Below are positions 18,447-26,685 of a DNA stretch of 37,893 nt, in pieces. Below the pieces are notes generated by a model. That model was not told where the DNA came from. It searched no databases and worked only from the letters and a program-made list of their open reading frames with translations. Every line of letters begins with the position of its first letter. Position 1 is the stretch's first letter. Location of the stretch: NCBI GenBank assembly GCA_005887945.1, contig VBOL01000291.1, forward strand, positions 1 to 37,893, written 5' to 3'. This stretch comes from Nitrospirota bacterium. GTDB taxonomy: Bacteria; Nitrospirota; Nitrospiria; Nitrospirales; Nitrospiraceae. The translations under genes were made by a program, and so were the position numbers.

Positions 18447-19630
18447 GCTGTTCGCCGCGTCGCGGCAAACGCCGCGCTGCACACGTGTTCCAATTCTTGG
18501 GCTCGTGCTCCCCACGTATGGGCCTGGATCACTGCCATCCGTCCTCGTTCACCCATCTTCATTCGCTCATCAGGGTCCTTAAGAAGCCGGACCAATTGCC
18601 GGGCCAAATCCTGCGCATCGTCTGGCTCCGCTGCGAGCCCGCAGCCGATGGCCTCCACCGTCTCTCCGTAGCCGGGCCCAACCGTCGTGACCACGGGGCG
18701 CCCACAGGACAGATATTCCCACAATTTCATAGAATCACCGGGATAGGATCGAGTCTGCCGATGCAACACGACACAGACATCGCAGGCCGCAATCCAGGAG
18801 GGTACCTGCGCCCAATCGGCCCGACCGACAAAGTGGACGATATCCATCAATCCTTGTTGCTGGACAAGCTGTTCGAGCGCGTGTCGTGTTTGGCCTTCTC
18901 CCACCAGCAAAAACCTGGCGGAGGGGACCTTGTCATGCACGAAAGGCACGGCTTCGATCAACGTTTCCAACCCATGCCAGGGAAAGAATCCGCCGACAAA
19001 TCCGACATAGGGGCCTGTGACAGGAAGTCCGAGGACTTTCCTGGCAGCATCATGCGATTGAGGATGGAAGCGATCCTCGTCAACTCCGTTGCGAATCACG
19101 TGGCAACGCTCCGGTGGGATTCTCCAGGTATCCTGCATCTGTGTCACGATCTCGCGGCAGATGCTCACCACCGCCTGAACACGGCGCACAGCTGTTTTCA
19201 ACGCAGCGCGAAGCACCCATCGCACGAACGGGAGCCGCCAGATCCCTTGCACCTCTTCCTCCGGCAAACCATTTACAAATAGCACGCTCGCACAGGGATG
19301 GTTGGACAGGGCTAGCAGCGGGGCCATCTGCCCTGGCGAATCGAACCACAACAGCACGTCCGGCCCCCACGCCGTCAGCTCATGCCGCAAGACGTTCCAT
19401 GAAGCAATAAGAAACGAGACGGGCCGAAGACCAGCCACCCGCCAGACAGACACGGGCCGGAACGACAGCGAGGCGAACTCCTGCGCGAGCTGATGCCCTT
19501 GAGCAGGCTGGGGCGCCACGATCCGGATGGTATGGGTGCGTAGCGAAAGGGCCTTGGCAAATTCCAGCACCTGCCGGGATCCGCCAGCCGCAATGCTCAG
19601 GTCTTCATCGCAGAACACGAGGATGCGCAT
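18443..19630 (-). CDS. GT4-family glycosyltransferase
   Basis: MRILVFCDEDLSIAAGGSRQVLEFAKAL, VGFVGGFFPWHGLETLIEAVPFV, WEYLSCGRPVVTTVGPGYGETVEAIGCGLAAEPDD. Overlaps the upstream gene by 26 nt. Confidence 0.85.
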   Translation of the reverse strand: MRILVFCDEDLSIAAGGSRQVLEFAKALSLRTHTIRIVAPQPAQGHQLAQEFASLSFRPVSVWRVAGLRPVSFLIASWNVLRHELTAWGPDVLLWFDSPGQMAPLLALSNHPCASVLFVNGLPEEEVQGIWRLPFVRWVLRAALKTAVRRVQAVVSICREIVTQMQDTWRIPPERCHVIRNGVDEDRFHPQSHDAARKVLGLPVTGPYVGFVGGFFPWHGLETLIEAVPFVHDKVPSARFLLVGEGQTRHALEQLVQQQGLMDIVHFVGRADWAQVPSWIAACDVCVVLHRQTRSYPGDSMKLWEYLSCGRPVVTTVGPGYGETVEAIGCGLAAEPDDAQDLARQLVRLLKDPDERMKMGERGRMAVIQAHTWGARAQELEHVCSAAFAATRRTA

Positions 19631-20795
19631 GGGGTATAGGCGCCTGCTCGGTGGCAAGCCACTCTCTCAAGCGATTGGTGAGGTGTGTCCAGCTGAACCT
19701 TTGTTTAACAAAGCGCCGTCCAATGGATGCCATGCGGACCTGCCGGTCCGGATCGTTCAAGAGTACCATCACCGCTTGAGCCAATGCGGCCGGATCGTCC
19801 GGCGGAACCAAGGCGACTCCGGCCTCTTGAAGAAACGTGGCGGAGACAGAGGGGATCGCGCTGGCGATCACGGGCCTTCCGCAGGCAAGGTAATCAAAGA
19901 TTTTGACCGGAGACGTTTCGCCCCGGTCCCCACGGAACGGAGCCACACAGAGCGTCATGGCACCAATCCACGTGGGAACCTCCTGATAGGGTATCCTGCC
20001 GGCCCAGGTAATACACGGATTAAGTGCCAAACGATCCGCCTGTTGCTTCAACTCCAGGGCGCCTTCTCCGTCACCAACCAAGAGTAGATGCACGGATGGT
20101 CTGGTGCGTCTGATGATGGCGAACGCATCCAACAAACACTGCAATCCTTGATAGCGGTAGAAACTCCCGACAAAACCGATGTAGTCCCGGTCTAGCCCCA
20201 ACCCGATTTGACGCCGACATGCCGCTGCGTCCTGAGGGATAAACAAGCCTGTGTCCGTTCCACTCGGCAGCACGGCAATTCGCTCAGCGGCAACCCGATA
20301 GCGGCGAACAACGAGATCGCGTAGTCCATCTGTCAGGACGACCACGCGATCGCAGCGGCTGAGGGCGAAGGACGCCAGCCAGTGTTTGAGTCTCCTCTTG
20401 AGCGTGCGGTCGGTCTCCGACCAGTCAGGCACCGGCTCCCCGTTCACTTCACAAACGCACTGCGCTCCAACCAGTCTCGCGAACAACAACGGATGAGGAC
20501 TGTCCATCCACCGGTAATACACGACATCCGGTTTCGACCGATACGCTCGCAAGAAACCGGCGATACAGGAGAGAACCGCGTAGGAAACCGGACGCAACAC
20601 CGGCCAAGGAAGAAGTGGAATCGGCGCAGTTGAAAATCCTCGCTGGAGCAACGAGGAGCGATACCGTGGAGGAAGGACTGTTACGCTGTCGCCTCGTTCG
20701 ACGAGTTGGCGCGCCAAGGACCAGAGACGGACGAGCCCTACGGGATCGGATGGTGCATCCGGCTCATACCAATAACAGAAGAGGAACCACCTCAT
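19605..20795 (-). CDS. GT4-family glycosyltransferase
   Basis: MRWFLFCYWYEPDAPSDPVGLVRLWSLARQLVERGDSVTVL, VGFVGSFYRYQGLQCLLDAFAII, FDYLACGRPVIASAIPSV. Start trimmed to 20795 (ATGA overlap). Confidence 0.85.
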   Translation of the reverse strand: MRWFLFCYWYEPDAPSDPVGLVRLWSLARQLVERGDSVTVLPPRYRSSLLQRGFSTAPIPLLPWPVLRPVSYAVLSCIAGFLRAYRSKPDVVYYRWMDSPHPLLFARLVGAQCVCEVNGEPVPDWSETDRTLKRRLKHWLASFALSRCDRVVVLTDGLRDLVVRRYRVAAERIAVLPSGTDTGLFIPQDAAACRRQIGLGLDRDYIGFVGSFYRYQGLQCLLDAFAIIRRTRPSVHLLLVGDGEGALELKQQADRLALNPCITWAGRIPYQEVPTWIGAMTLCVAPFRGDRGETSPVKIFDYLACGRPVIASAIPSVSATFLQEAGVALVPPDDPAALAQAVMVLLNDPDRQVRMASIGRRFVKQRFSWTHLTNRLREWLATEQAPIPHAHPRVLR

Positions 20796-22174
20796 ACGAG
20801 CGCTCGCTGAGGGGCAGGGTCCGTCTGCTCCGATGTCAGGCGTGGCAAGATCATGACGAGCCCCGCGCACAGCCAGAAGGGCTCCATGATGCGGATGATA
20901 ATGAAGGTGTTGGCTCCGATACCATGCGCGAGCATGGCCACCATGCCGAGTAGCAATCCATGAGCCAATCCCTTACAGAAGGGATCCTGTTCGACCAGAA
21001 AGGTCTCGCGCGCGCGCCGCCACAAGCGGAAAATCAAGAAGATGAACGCGACGAGGCCAGCGAGACCCGTTTCGCCGAGGATCTTGACGTATTGGGCGTC
21101 CGCCCAGGCATAGCCGGTGACACCGCGGCCGAGCACAGGACTGTGGAGCCAATCTTTCAGCACATACTGCCAGGAACGCAGCCGCTCTGTCGTGGAGAGA
21201 TCCAACCCAACGCGTCCCACTGTGATTTCGCCCCCGTATTGACGTCCGAAAAATGTCTCATTGACCCGATCCTTCACATTAGCAGGCGCGGCAAAAGGGA
21301 GCACGACCGCGAGCAGGAGCATGAGTGCGAGCACACCAGGTCGCCGCCATTGCGTCGCGGCGACCGCCAGCATCAAGCTACCAGCAGCCAGGTAGGACGA
21401 GCGGGAGAGGGTGGCCATGAGAGCCAGACTGATGAACCCCATGAGAAGCACGAGCATCACCCGAATTGGTCCGGACTTCAAGTGTAGGAAAAGGCCCATG
21501 ACAATCGCCATGATAAAAACCAGGTACCCGCCGAGGGTATTGGGTTCGCCACTTTCCCCTTCAAACGGCGCGCTCGCCCGTTGTCCGCTTGGGATCTGAA
21601 CGATCGCATAGATACTAATCACGAAGCAGATCGCGAGCAACGCCATCACCAGACTGACAACCTGTCGTTTGGTCGACACATGATTGACGACCATAAAGAA
21701 CACAAAGAAGTATTCAAAATATTTCAGGATGAAAAAGAATCCCGTGAGCGGACGGACGCGACCGGCGATGACGCCGATCAGTGTCGCTAGCACACAGATC
21801 AGCATGTAGTAGACGATGGGCCGATTGATCGGAGTTTCGCGAATGAGGGCTAGATCGCGATAGATGATTGTTTTGACCAGCCAACTGAATCCGATGATCA
21901 CGAGCAAGAGGTCGTCCACTCGTAGCGAGAGATCTCGCAGACCAACTCCTCTCCCATCCACACGCCCGACCGCGATTTCCGGAGAGAGCAACATGGAACA
22001 AATCAGCAGAAAGAGCGAAGCGGGAACCGACGTGAAAGCCACCAGCACAATGAGAAAACCGAAGACGGCTTGTACCCCGACCATGGGGGTCGTCAGCGTG
22101 AGGCCGAGCGCAAGGACGGCGGCCAACACCGAGACGATGACGACATCTTGTGGTTTCACCATCGACGCATGCAT
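20792..22174 (-). CDS. O-antigen ligase/polymerase-like membrane protein (Wzy/WaaL superfamily)
   Basis: Polytopic protein with GESGEPNTLGGYLVFIMAIVMG, TLSRSSYLAAGSLMLA and HSPVLGRGVTGYAWADAQYVKILGETGLAGLVAFIFL. Confidence 0.85.
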   Translation of the reverse strand: MHASMVKPQDVVIVSVLAAVLALGLTLTTPMVGVQAVFGFLIVLVAFTSVPASLFLLICSMLLSPEIAVGRVDGRGVGLRDLSLRVDDLLLVIIGFSWLVKTIIYRDLALIRETPINRPIVYYMLICVLATLIGVIAGRVRPLTGFFFILKYFEYFFVFFMVVNHVSTKRQVVSLVMALLAICFVISIYAIVQIPSGQRASAPFEGESGEPNTLGGYLVFIMAIVMGLFLHLKSGPIRVMLVLLMGFISLALMATLSRSSYLAAGSLMLAVAATQWRRPGVLALMLLLAVVLPFAAPANVKDRVNETFFGRQYGGEITVGRVGLDLSTTERLRSWQYVLKDWLHSPVLGRGVTGYAWADAQYVKILGETGLAGLVAFIFLIFRLWRRARETFLVEQDPFCKGLAHGLLLGMVAMLAHGIGANTFIIIRIMEPFWLCAGLVMILPRLTSEQTDPAPQRALV

Positions 22175-22198
22175 GGGATGTCGGCTCCTACTGCCGCG

Positions 22199-24337
22199 TC
22201 AGCGATACTCGTAGCGGTAGACACCGTAGTCCGGCGTGACCTCGGATTTCACGTTCGTCAAGACGATGCCCATCACATTGGCCTGCGCATGGTCCAGGAG
22301 GAACTTGGCCCGTTTGAGGGCATTCCGACCGATCCGCCCGACTTGGTAGACCAGGATCGTCCCGTCGACGCATGAGCTGAACGCCACCGCATCCGTGACC
22401 GGGAGAATGGGAGGAGTATCGAAGAGTACGAGGTCGTATTCCTCATTCATCTCACTCACGAGCATCTTGATCTTGTTCATGTTGAGGAACTCATTCGGAT
22501 TGCCGACCTCCGACCCGCTGGTCAGAATATGCAGATTGTCCAGCCCCGGCGTGCTCATCACCCGATCTGCTCCCATCGGCCCGAGCATCAGATCCGTCGC
22601 GGATCGCACGTGACTGCGCCAAGAGGTACTGCCCACCAAGGCATCCGCCAGGCCGGGGACCCGCTCCAGACCCAACCGCTGATGCACAATCGGCCTCCGA
22701 AGGTCTGCGTCGACGAGCAGTACCCGCTGCCCTTCCTGGGCGAGCATGATCGCCAGATTGGTGACACAGGTACTCTTGCCTTCTCCAAGGCCCGCGCTGG
22801 TGAAGAGGACGGATTTGACCTTCCGATCCATGCTGGCGAATTGAATATTCGCCCGCAGCGACCGCAGACTCTCGGACAGGACAGACTTCGGATCGATTAG
22901 GCAAATGAGTTTCGAGAAATTTTCCACGGTCGATGCAGAGGCATGGGCTGGAAGCCTCGCGCGAGCGGCTTTCTCCATTTCCTTACCGTCGAACTGCGGG
23001 ATGACGCCGAGGACCGGCACCTTGAGAAATTCTTCGACCCCCTCGATGGTACCGATCGACGTATCGAACGATTCCCGCGCAAAGGCTAAGACGATCCCGA
23101 GAAAGACCCCCATGAGAGAGCCAACCATAAGGTTCAGCCCCGTGTTGGGCGCATTGATCGGTGCACTGGGTATGATGGCCGGCGCTACAATCGTCACCTC
23201 TTCGATCCGTTCCGCACTCTTGATTTGCAGTTCTTGATGCTTGCCCTTGAGCGTCGCCAACAAATCCGCGTTGACTTTCACATTACGCTCAAGGCGACTC
23301 ATCTCAATCGCCGCTCGCGGGAACTGTAAATACCGGTTCCGATAGTGATCGCGCTGATCCAGAAGCGTAGTTTCTCGGTCTTGCATGGTCTTGAGCTTGG
23401 CTCGGAGCTCAAGAAGCATCTCGGCTCTGACGTTATCGATCTTCTTCTGCTGCTCCAGGACTTGCGGGTGATCCGTTGTGTAGTTGATCAGGAGGGTATT
23501 TCGTTCCTGGAGGAGATCAAGGAGGCGCTGATTCAGGATCGTGAGCAGCGCATTCTGTTCCTCCGTGAAGATCCGACCGGTTTGGTTCCCAATCACCGCA
23601 TCGGTTCGCTTGAGCACCGAGATCTGCCGTTCCCCCTCCGCCCGCTTTCGCGTCACTTCATTATGCTGCTCTTCCAGCTTGGTGAATGTCTCCAGCGCGG
23701 CGCGCGCCTCATCGGTCAGGAAGACCTGCCCTTCCCGTTCCCTAAACGCCCTCAGCGCTTCTTCCGCATTGTTCAACTGCTGTTCAAGCTCAGCCAGCTG
23801 TTCCTCGACAAACCGTTGCGACTCCATGACGAGACGGTTCCGGGTCATGATATTTTCAAACCGATACGCATTGGCCACTGAGTTGGCCGTCTTCTCTGCC
23901 ATCTCTGGTTGACCCGAGGTGGCCGTAATGCGGATAATGTTCGTATCGCCTTCCCGCTGCGTTTTGATTTCCTGACCGAGGTTATACACCTTGTTGAGGT
24001 AGGTGGCCGATCGCTTTTCGTCCTGCGCCACATTTGCGGGTACTAGACCTAATTCCATCGCCACGCGCTCCATCACGGGGAACCCCCGGATAAACTCGGT
24101 CTGGGAGTTGAGGTCGTTGGCGTTGGAGTAGGACATGGTTTCCATCAACTGTTGGGCCACGGTGCTCGTTCGATCGAACTTTACCCGCGCAGACGCTTCA
24201 TATAGGGGATTCGGCTTGAAGATTTCAGAAAACAGAAACGTGAACAACACCACCAGCCCTGCCGCCAGTAGAATGAGGTACTTCCGCTTTTTAACGATCA
24301 ACCAGTAGTCGATGACGTTGAGTTCGTATTGGGCCAT
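22199..24337 (-). CDS. Wzz chain-length determinant fused to BY-kinase (polysaccharide tyrosine autokinase)
   Basis: N-terminal Wzz (NVIDYWLIVKKRKYLILLAAGLVVLFTFLFSEIFKP), coiled coils, then Walker A LFTSAGLGEGKSTCVTNLAIMLAQEGQRVLLVDADLRRP, DLVLFDTPPILPVTDA, and C-terminal tyrosines DYGVYRYEYR. Confidence 0.93.
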   Translation of the reverse strand: MAQYELNVIDYWLIVKKRKYLILLAAGLVVLFTFLFSEIFKPNPLYEASARVKFDRTSTVAQQLMETMSYSNANDLNSQTEFIRGFPVMERVAMELGLVPANVAQDEKRSATYLNKVYNLGQEIKTQREGDTNIIRITATSGQPEMAEKTANSVANAYRFENIMTRNRLVMESQRFVEEQLAELEQQLNNAEEALRAFREREGQVFLTDEARAALETFTKLEEQHNEVTRKRAEGERQISVLKRTDAVIGNQTGRIFTEEQNALLTILNQRLLDLLQERNTLLINYTTDHPQVLEQQKKIDNVRAEMLLELRAKLKTMQDRETTLLDQRDHYRNRYLQFPRAAIEMSRLERNVKVNADLLATLKGKHQELQIKSAERIEEVTIVAPAIIPSAPINAPNTGLNLMVGSLMGVFLGIVLAFARESFDTSIGTIEGVEEFLKVPVLGVIPQFDGKEMEKAARARLPAHASASTVENFSKLICLIDPKSVLSESLRSLRANIQFASMDRKVKSVLFTSAGLGEGKSTCVTNLAIMLAQEGQRVLLVDADLRRPIVHQRLGLERVPGLADALVGSTSWRSHVRSATDLMLGPMGADRVMSTPGLDNLHILTSGSEVGNPNEFLNMNKIKMLVSEMNEEYDLVLFDTPPILPVTDAVAFSSCVDGTILVYQVGRIGRNALKRAKFLLDHAQANVMGIVLTNVKSEVTPDYGVYRYEYR

Positions 24338-24373
24338 CGGATTAGCGTCCTTCTCTTATCTTGCCTATGACTA

Positions 24374-25195
24374 TTATCGCCCCAACACTGCATTAAAAAT
24401 GAACGCCGGATAGAGCGGCATGATCGCAGCCTGGATGATCGGCATGATCTTTTTTCCAGCTTCAGAGGCGTCGCCCAGATGTTCGCGCGGTACAAATACG
24501 ATGTCGTTTTCCTCCAGCGCGAGATTCCTCGTCAAATCGCCATAGGTAAACGCGCGCGCGAGATCGGCCATGAGAATGCGCGGCTTTGCGAGGTCGCCAC
24601 CTCGGATGACCCGGACTTCCTCCATCACCGCCGTTTCCTGATACATATCGGCGGCCGCAAGAGCTTGAAGCACGGTCATGTGTCTCGGCATGGGAACCAT
24701 CCCTGGCTTCTTCACATCCCCAAACACGAAGACGCGTTTGACCTTCAAGACTTTTTTCTTCAGCAGGACCTGCACGCGCGGCTCGCGCATATAGGGCACT
24801 GCGGCTTCCCGGACACGGGCTTCCGCCGCTGCAGCCGTGATGCCCCCGACATCCACTTCCATAAATCCGACTGAAATCTTCCCGTTCTCCCGCACGACGC
24901 TGGCGAACTTCTCCTCGCCGGCACCACGACGAATCACCAGCTCAAGCGTGTCACCCGTTTCGATGGGCGTTTCCGAGGTCGGGACGGTTTCATCAGCATA
25001 GACATCTCCCTTCGGCAACGGTGGGACCGCAGTCCCGGAGGGGCTGATTGCCGACGGTGGCAAAGACGAGCTGGCCGGATTGTGGCACCCGAGAAACGCC
25101 ACAGCGAGAACCGCACCAGCACCCAGAAGACCAATGAGATATCGGGGTATTAGCTGTCGCACGGCCTCATCTCCTATTCTCCTATTACGGATCAA
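24374..25195 (-). CDS. Wza-like polysaccharide export lipoprotein (poly_export/SLBB)
   Basis: Lipobox-like LAVAFLGCHNPASS; ETGDTLELVIRRGAGEEKFASVVRENGKISVGFMEVDVGGITAAAAEARVREA; VFVFGDVKKPGMVPMPRHMTVLQALAAA. Confidence 0.88.
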   Translation of the reverse strand: MIRNRRIGDEAVRQLIPRYLIGLLGAGAVLAVAFLGCHNPASSSLPPSAISPSGTAVPPLPKGDVYADETVPTSETPIETGDTLELVIRRGAGEEKFASVVRENGKISVGFMEVDVGGITAAAAEARVREAAVPYMREPRVQVLLKKKVLKVKRVFVFGDVKKPGMVPMPRHMTVLQALAAADMYQETAVMEEVRVIRGGDLAKPRILMADLARAFTYGDLTRNLALEENDIVFVPREHLGDASEAGKKIMPIIQAAIMPLYPAFIFNAVLGR

Positions 25196-26193
25196 CCGAT
25201 GGGCACTACTTCCACAATGTGTACGGAGGCCGCGGTTCGTAAATCTACCGTCTTCGATACCGGTACGTGAGCTGATACAGCCTGTTGCGAGACTTGCAAG
25301 ATCGGACGGAGCGGGTACTGCCGATTTAACTGAGACACAACTCCGATCTCGCCGGTGTTCAGACGAACGGTCGTGCCTAACGGATAGATCGAGAGTTGGT
25401 CGACCAAAGCCTTCAGAAGATGATATGGAAACACCGTCTTGCCGTTTACGAGCAGCGCACGGATCGCCCGATGGGGCGACACGCCAATCCGATAGGGCCG
25501 TGAATTCATCAGAGCGTCAAAGACGTCTGCCAGCCCGATGACGAGGGCCATCTCATCGATCTGATCACCAGTCAGCCGGTTGGGATAACCGCTGCCATTC
25601 CATCGCTCATGCTCTTGGAGGATCACCCTCCCCACCCATGGATAGGCTTCTCCGACATCCTTGAACAGGCGGGCTCCCTGCTGTGGATGCTCCCTTACGT
25701 ACTGGAGTTCTTCTTCCGTCAACGCCTCGATCTTGTACACCAGAGAGTCCGGCAGGGCGAACATACCGAGATCGTGCAGCAATCCCGCTAACGCAACCTG
25801 TTCGAGCTTCGCCGACTCGTATCGGAGCGCTTCCGCAATCTTCACACTCACGATTGCGACGCTCACGGCATTTCTGACGAGATAGTCTCCGGCATCTTGC
25901 TGCAGAACCATCTGAACCAACTTGTCATTGGCTCCAATAGACGCCACGACGCCGGATGCGATCCGGGCTAATTCATCGAGCGTCCAAGGCTGCCTCGTCT
26001 GAACCGCACGCTTGACTCCCTGAAGCTCATGGCATGCACGCCGATACCAATCAATCTCCGCAACAGACGGTGAGGACGTGGAATGTGGAATAGGGAGGTC
26101 GGTCCGCGCAAGAAGGCGAGTGGAGCTTTTCACATCGGGACCAACGGCTTCCTGACTCGATTGTCCTCGAATAAGATCGGTTAACCGCGTCAC
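25192..26193 (-). CDS. HD-GYP domain protein, variant motif
   Basis: AGLLHDLGMFALPDSLVYK, EHPQQGARLF, ILQEHERWNGSGYPNRLTGDQI, GLADVFDALMNSRPYR. GTG start at 26193; ATGA overlap with the export gene. Confidence 0.87.
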   Translation of the reverse strand: MTRLTDLIRGQSSQEAVGPDVKSSTRLLARTDLPIPHSTSSPSVAEIDWYRRACHELQGVKRAVQTRQPWTLDELARIASGVVASIGANDKLVQMVLQQDAGDYLVRNAVSVAIVSVKIAEALRYESAKLEQVALAGLLHDLGMFALPDSLVYKIEALTEEELQYVREHPQQGARLFKDVGEAYPWVGRVILQEHERWNGSGYPNRLTGDQIDEMALVIGLADVFDALMNSRPYRIGVSPHRAIRALLVNGKTVFPYHLLKALVDQLSIYPLGTTVRLNTGEIGVVSQLNRQYPLRPILQVSQQAVSAHVPVSKTVDLRTAASVHIVEVVPIG

Positions 26194-26238
26194 TTCCCCC
26201 CCAGTCTCTCTCTCTAATGCTCAGACGTGTCACGACCG

Positions 26239-26424
26239 CTATCGGATATTCACTCGTTTACCAACTGGAAAAGGCGTCACAGGCTTCTCCTCCATTTTGG
26301 CAAACTCCCGTTCCAACATGGCCCTGATGAAGCCACTAGTTGTGTACCCCTGCTGTTTTAGCTTATCGAGCTGGGTTTTGAGATCGACGGGTAACTGAAT
26401 CACGATTCGTACGAGATTTGGCAT
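26239..26424 (-). CDS. Ribbon-helix-helix (CopG/Arc-like) DNA-binding protein
   Basis: 61 aa: MPNLVRIVIQLPVDLKTQLDKLKQQGYTTSGFIRAMLEREFAKMEEKP, with an RHH-like beta strand (RIVIQLP) and TTSGFIRAMLEREF helix. Good SD (GGGAGCGAGGGT) before ATG. Confidence 0.75.
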   Translation of the reverse strand: MPNLVRIVIQLPVDLKTQLDKLKQQGYTTSGFIRAMLEREFAKMEEKPVTPFPVGKRVNIR

Positions 26425-26660
26425 ACCCTCGCTCCCTTAAAAAAAATAGACACACATATGCTAAGCCAGCACGAGTGACTGCACATGCTATGCCTTGCTA
26501 GCAAGTGATGAAAGATGAATAAAATTGAGGTCTTATGCTATGAAACCTTCACTGGGAGCGACAGGAGAGACGAAAATCGCCTTGCAAGACGTGAAATGTG
26601 CACTTTTTCACTTGCTCGGATTCACCTGAAAATCAGCAACTGTGTTCCGGTAACGTAGGT
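26425..26660 (-). promoter_or_regulatory. Putative operator/promoter region upstream of the RHH-HD-GYP-polysaccharide genes
   Basis: AT-richer noncoding gap with three ATGCTA motifs (26458-26463, 26485-26490, 26535-26540), a fourth TTGCTA (26495-26500), the palindrome CTTGCTAGCAAG (26494-26505), and a T8 tract (minus strand) before the SD. Confidence 0.45.
26494..26505. repeat. 12-bp perfect palindrome CTTGCTAGCAAG
   Basis: Read directly from the sequence; it equals its reverse complement. Confidence 0.95.
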
Positions 26661-26685
26661 CAACCCCATGCGGCCCAAACGGTGG

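Noticed and set aside
1000-26193. Exosortase/PEP-CTERM-type polysaccharide locus, suggested by AsnB and PIG-L
   Set aside because: No exosortase-like membrane peptidase or PEP-CTERM tail was seen in any ORF; the Wzx/Wzy genes explain the locus.
26239-26424. Antitoxin of a toxin-antitoxin pair
   Set aside because: RHH fold fits, but no adjacent small toxin ORF was found; the neighbours are HD-GYP and comEC.
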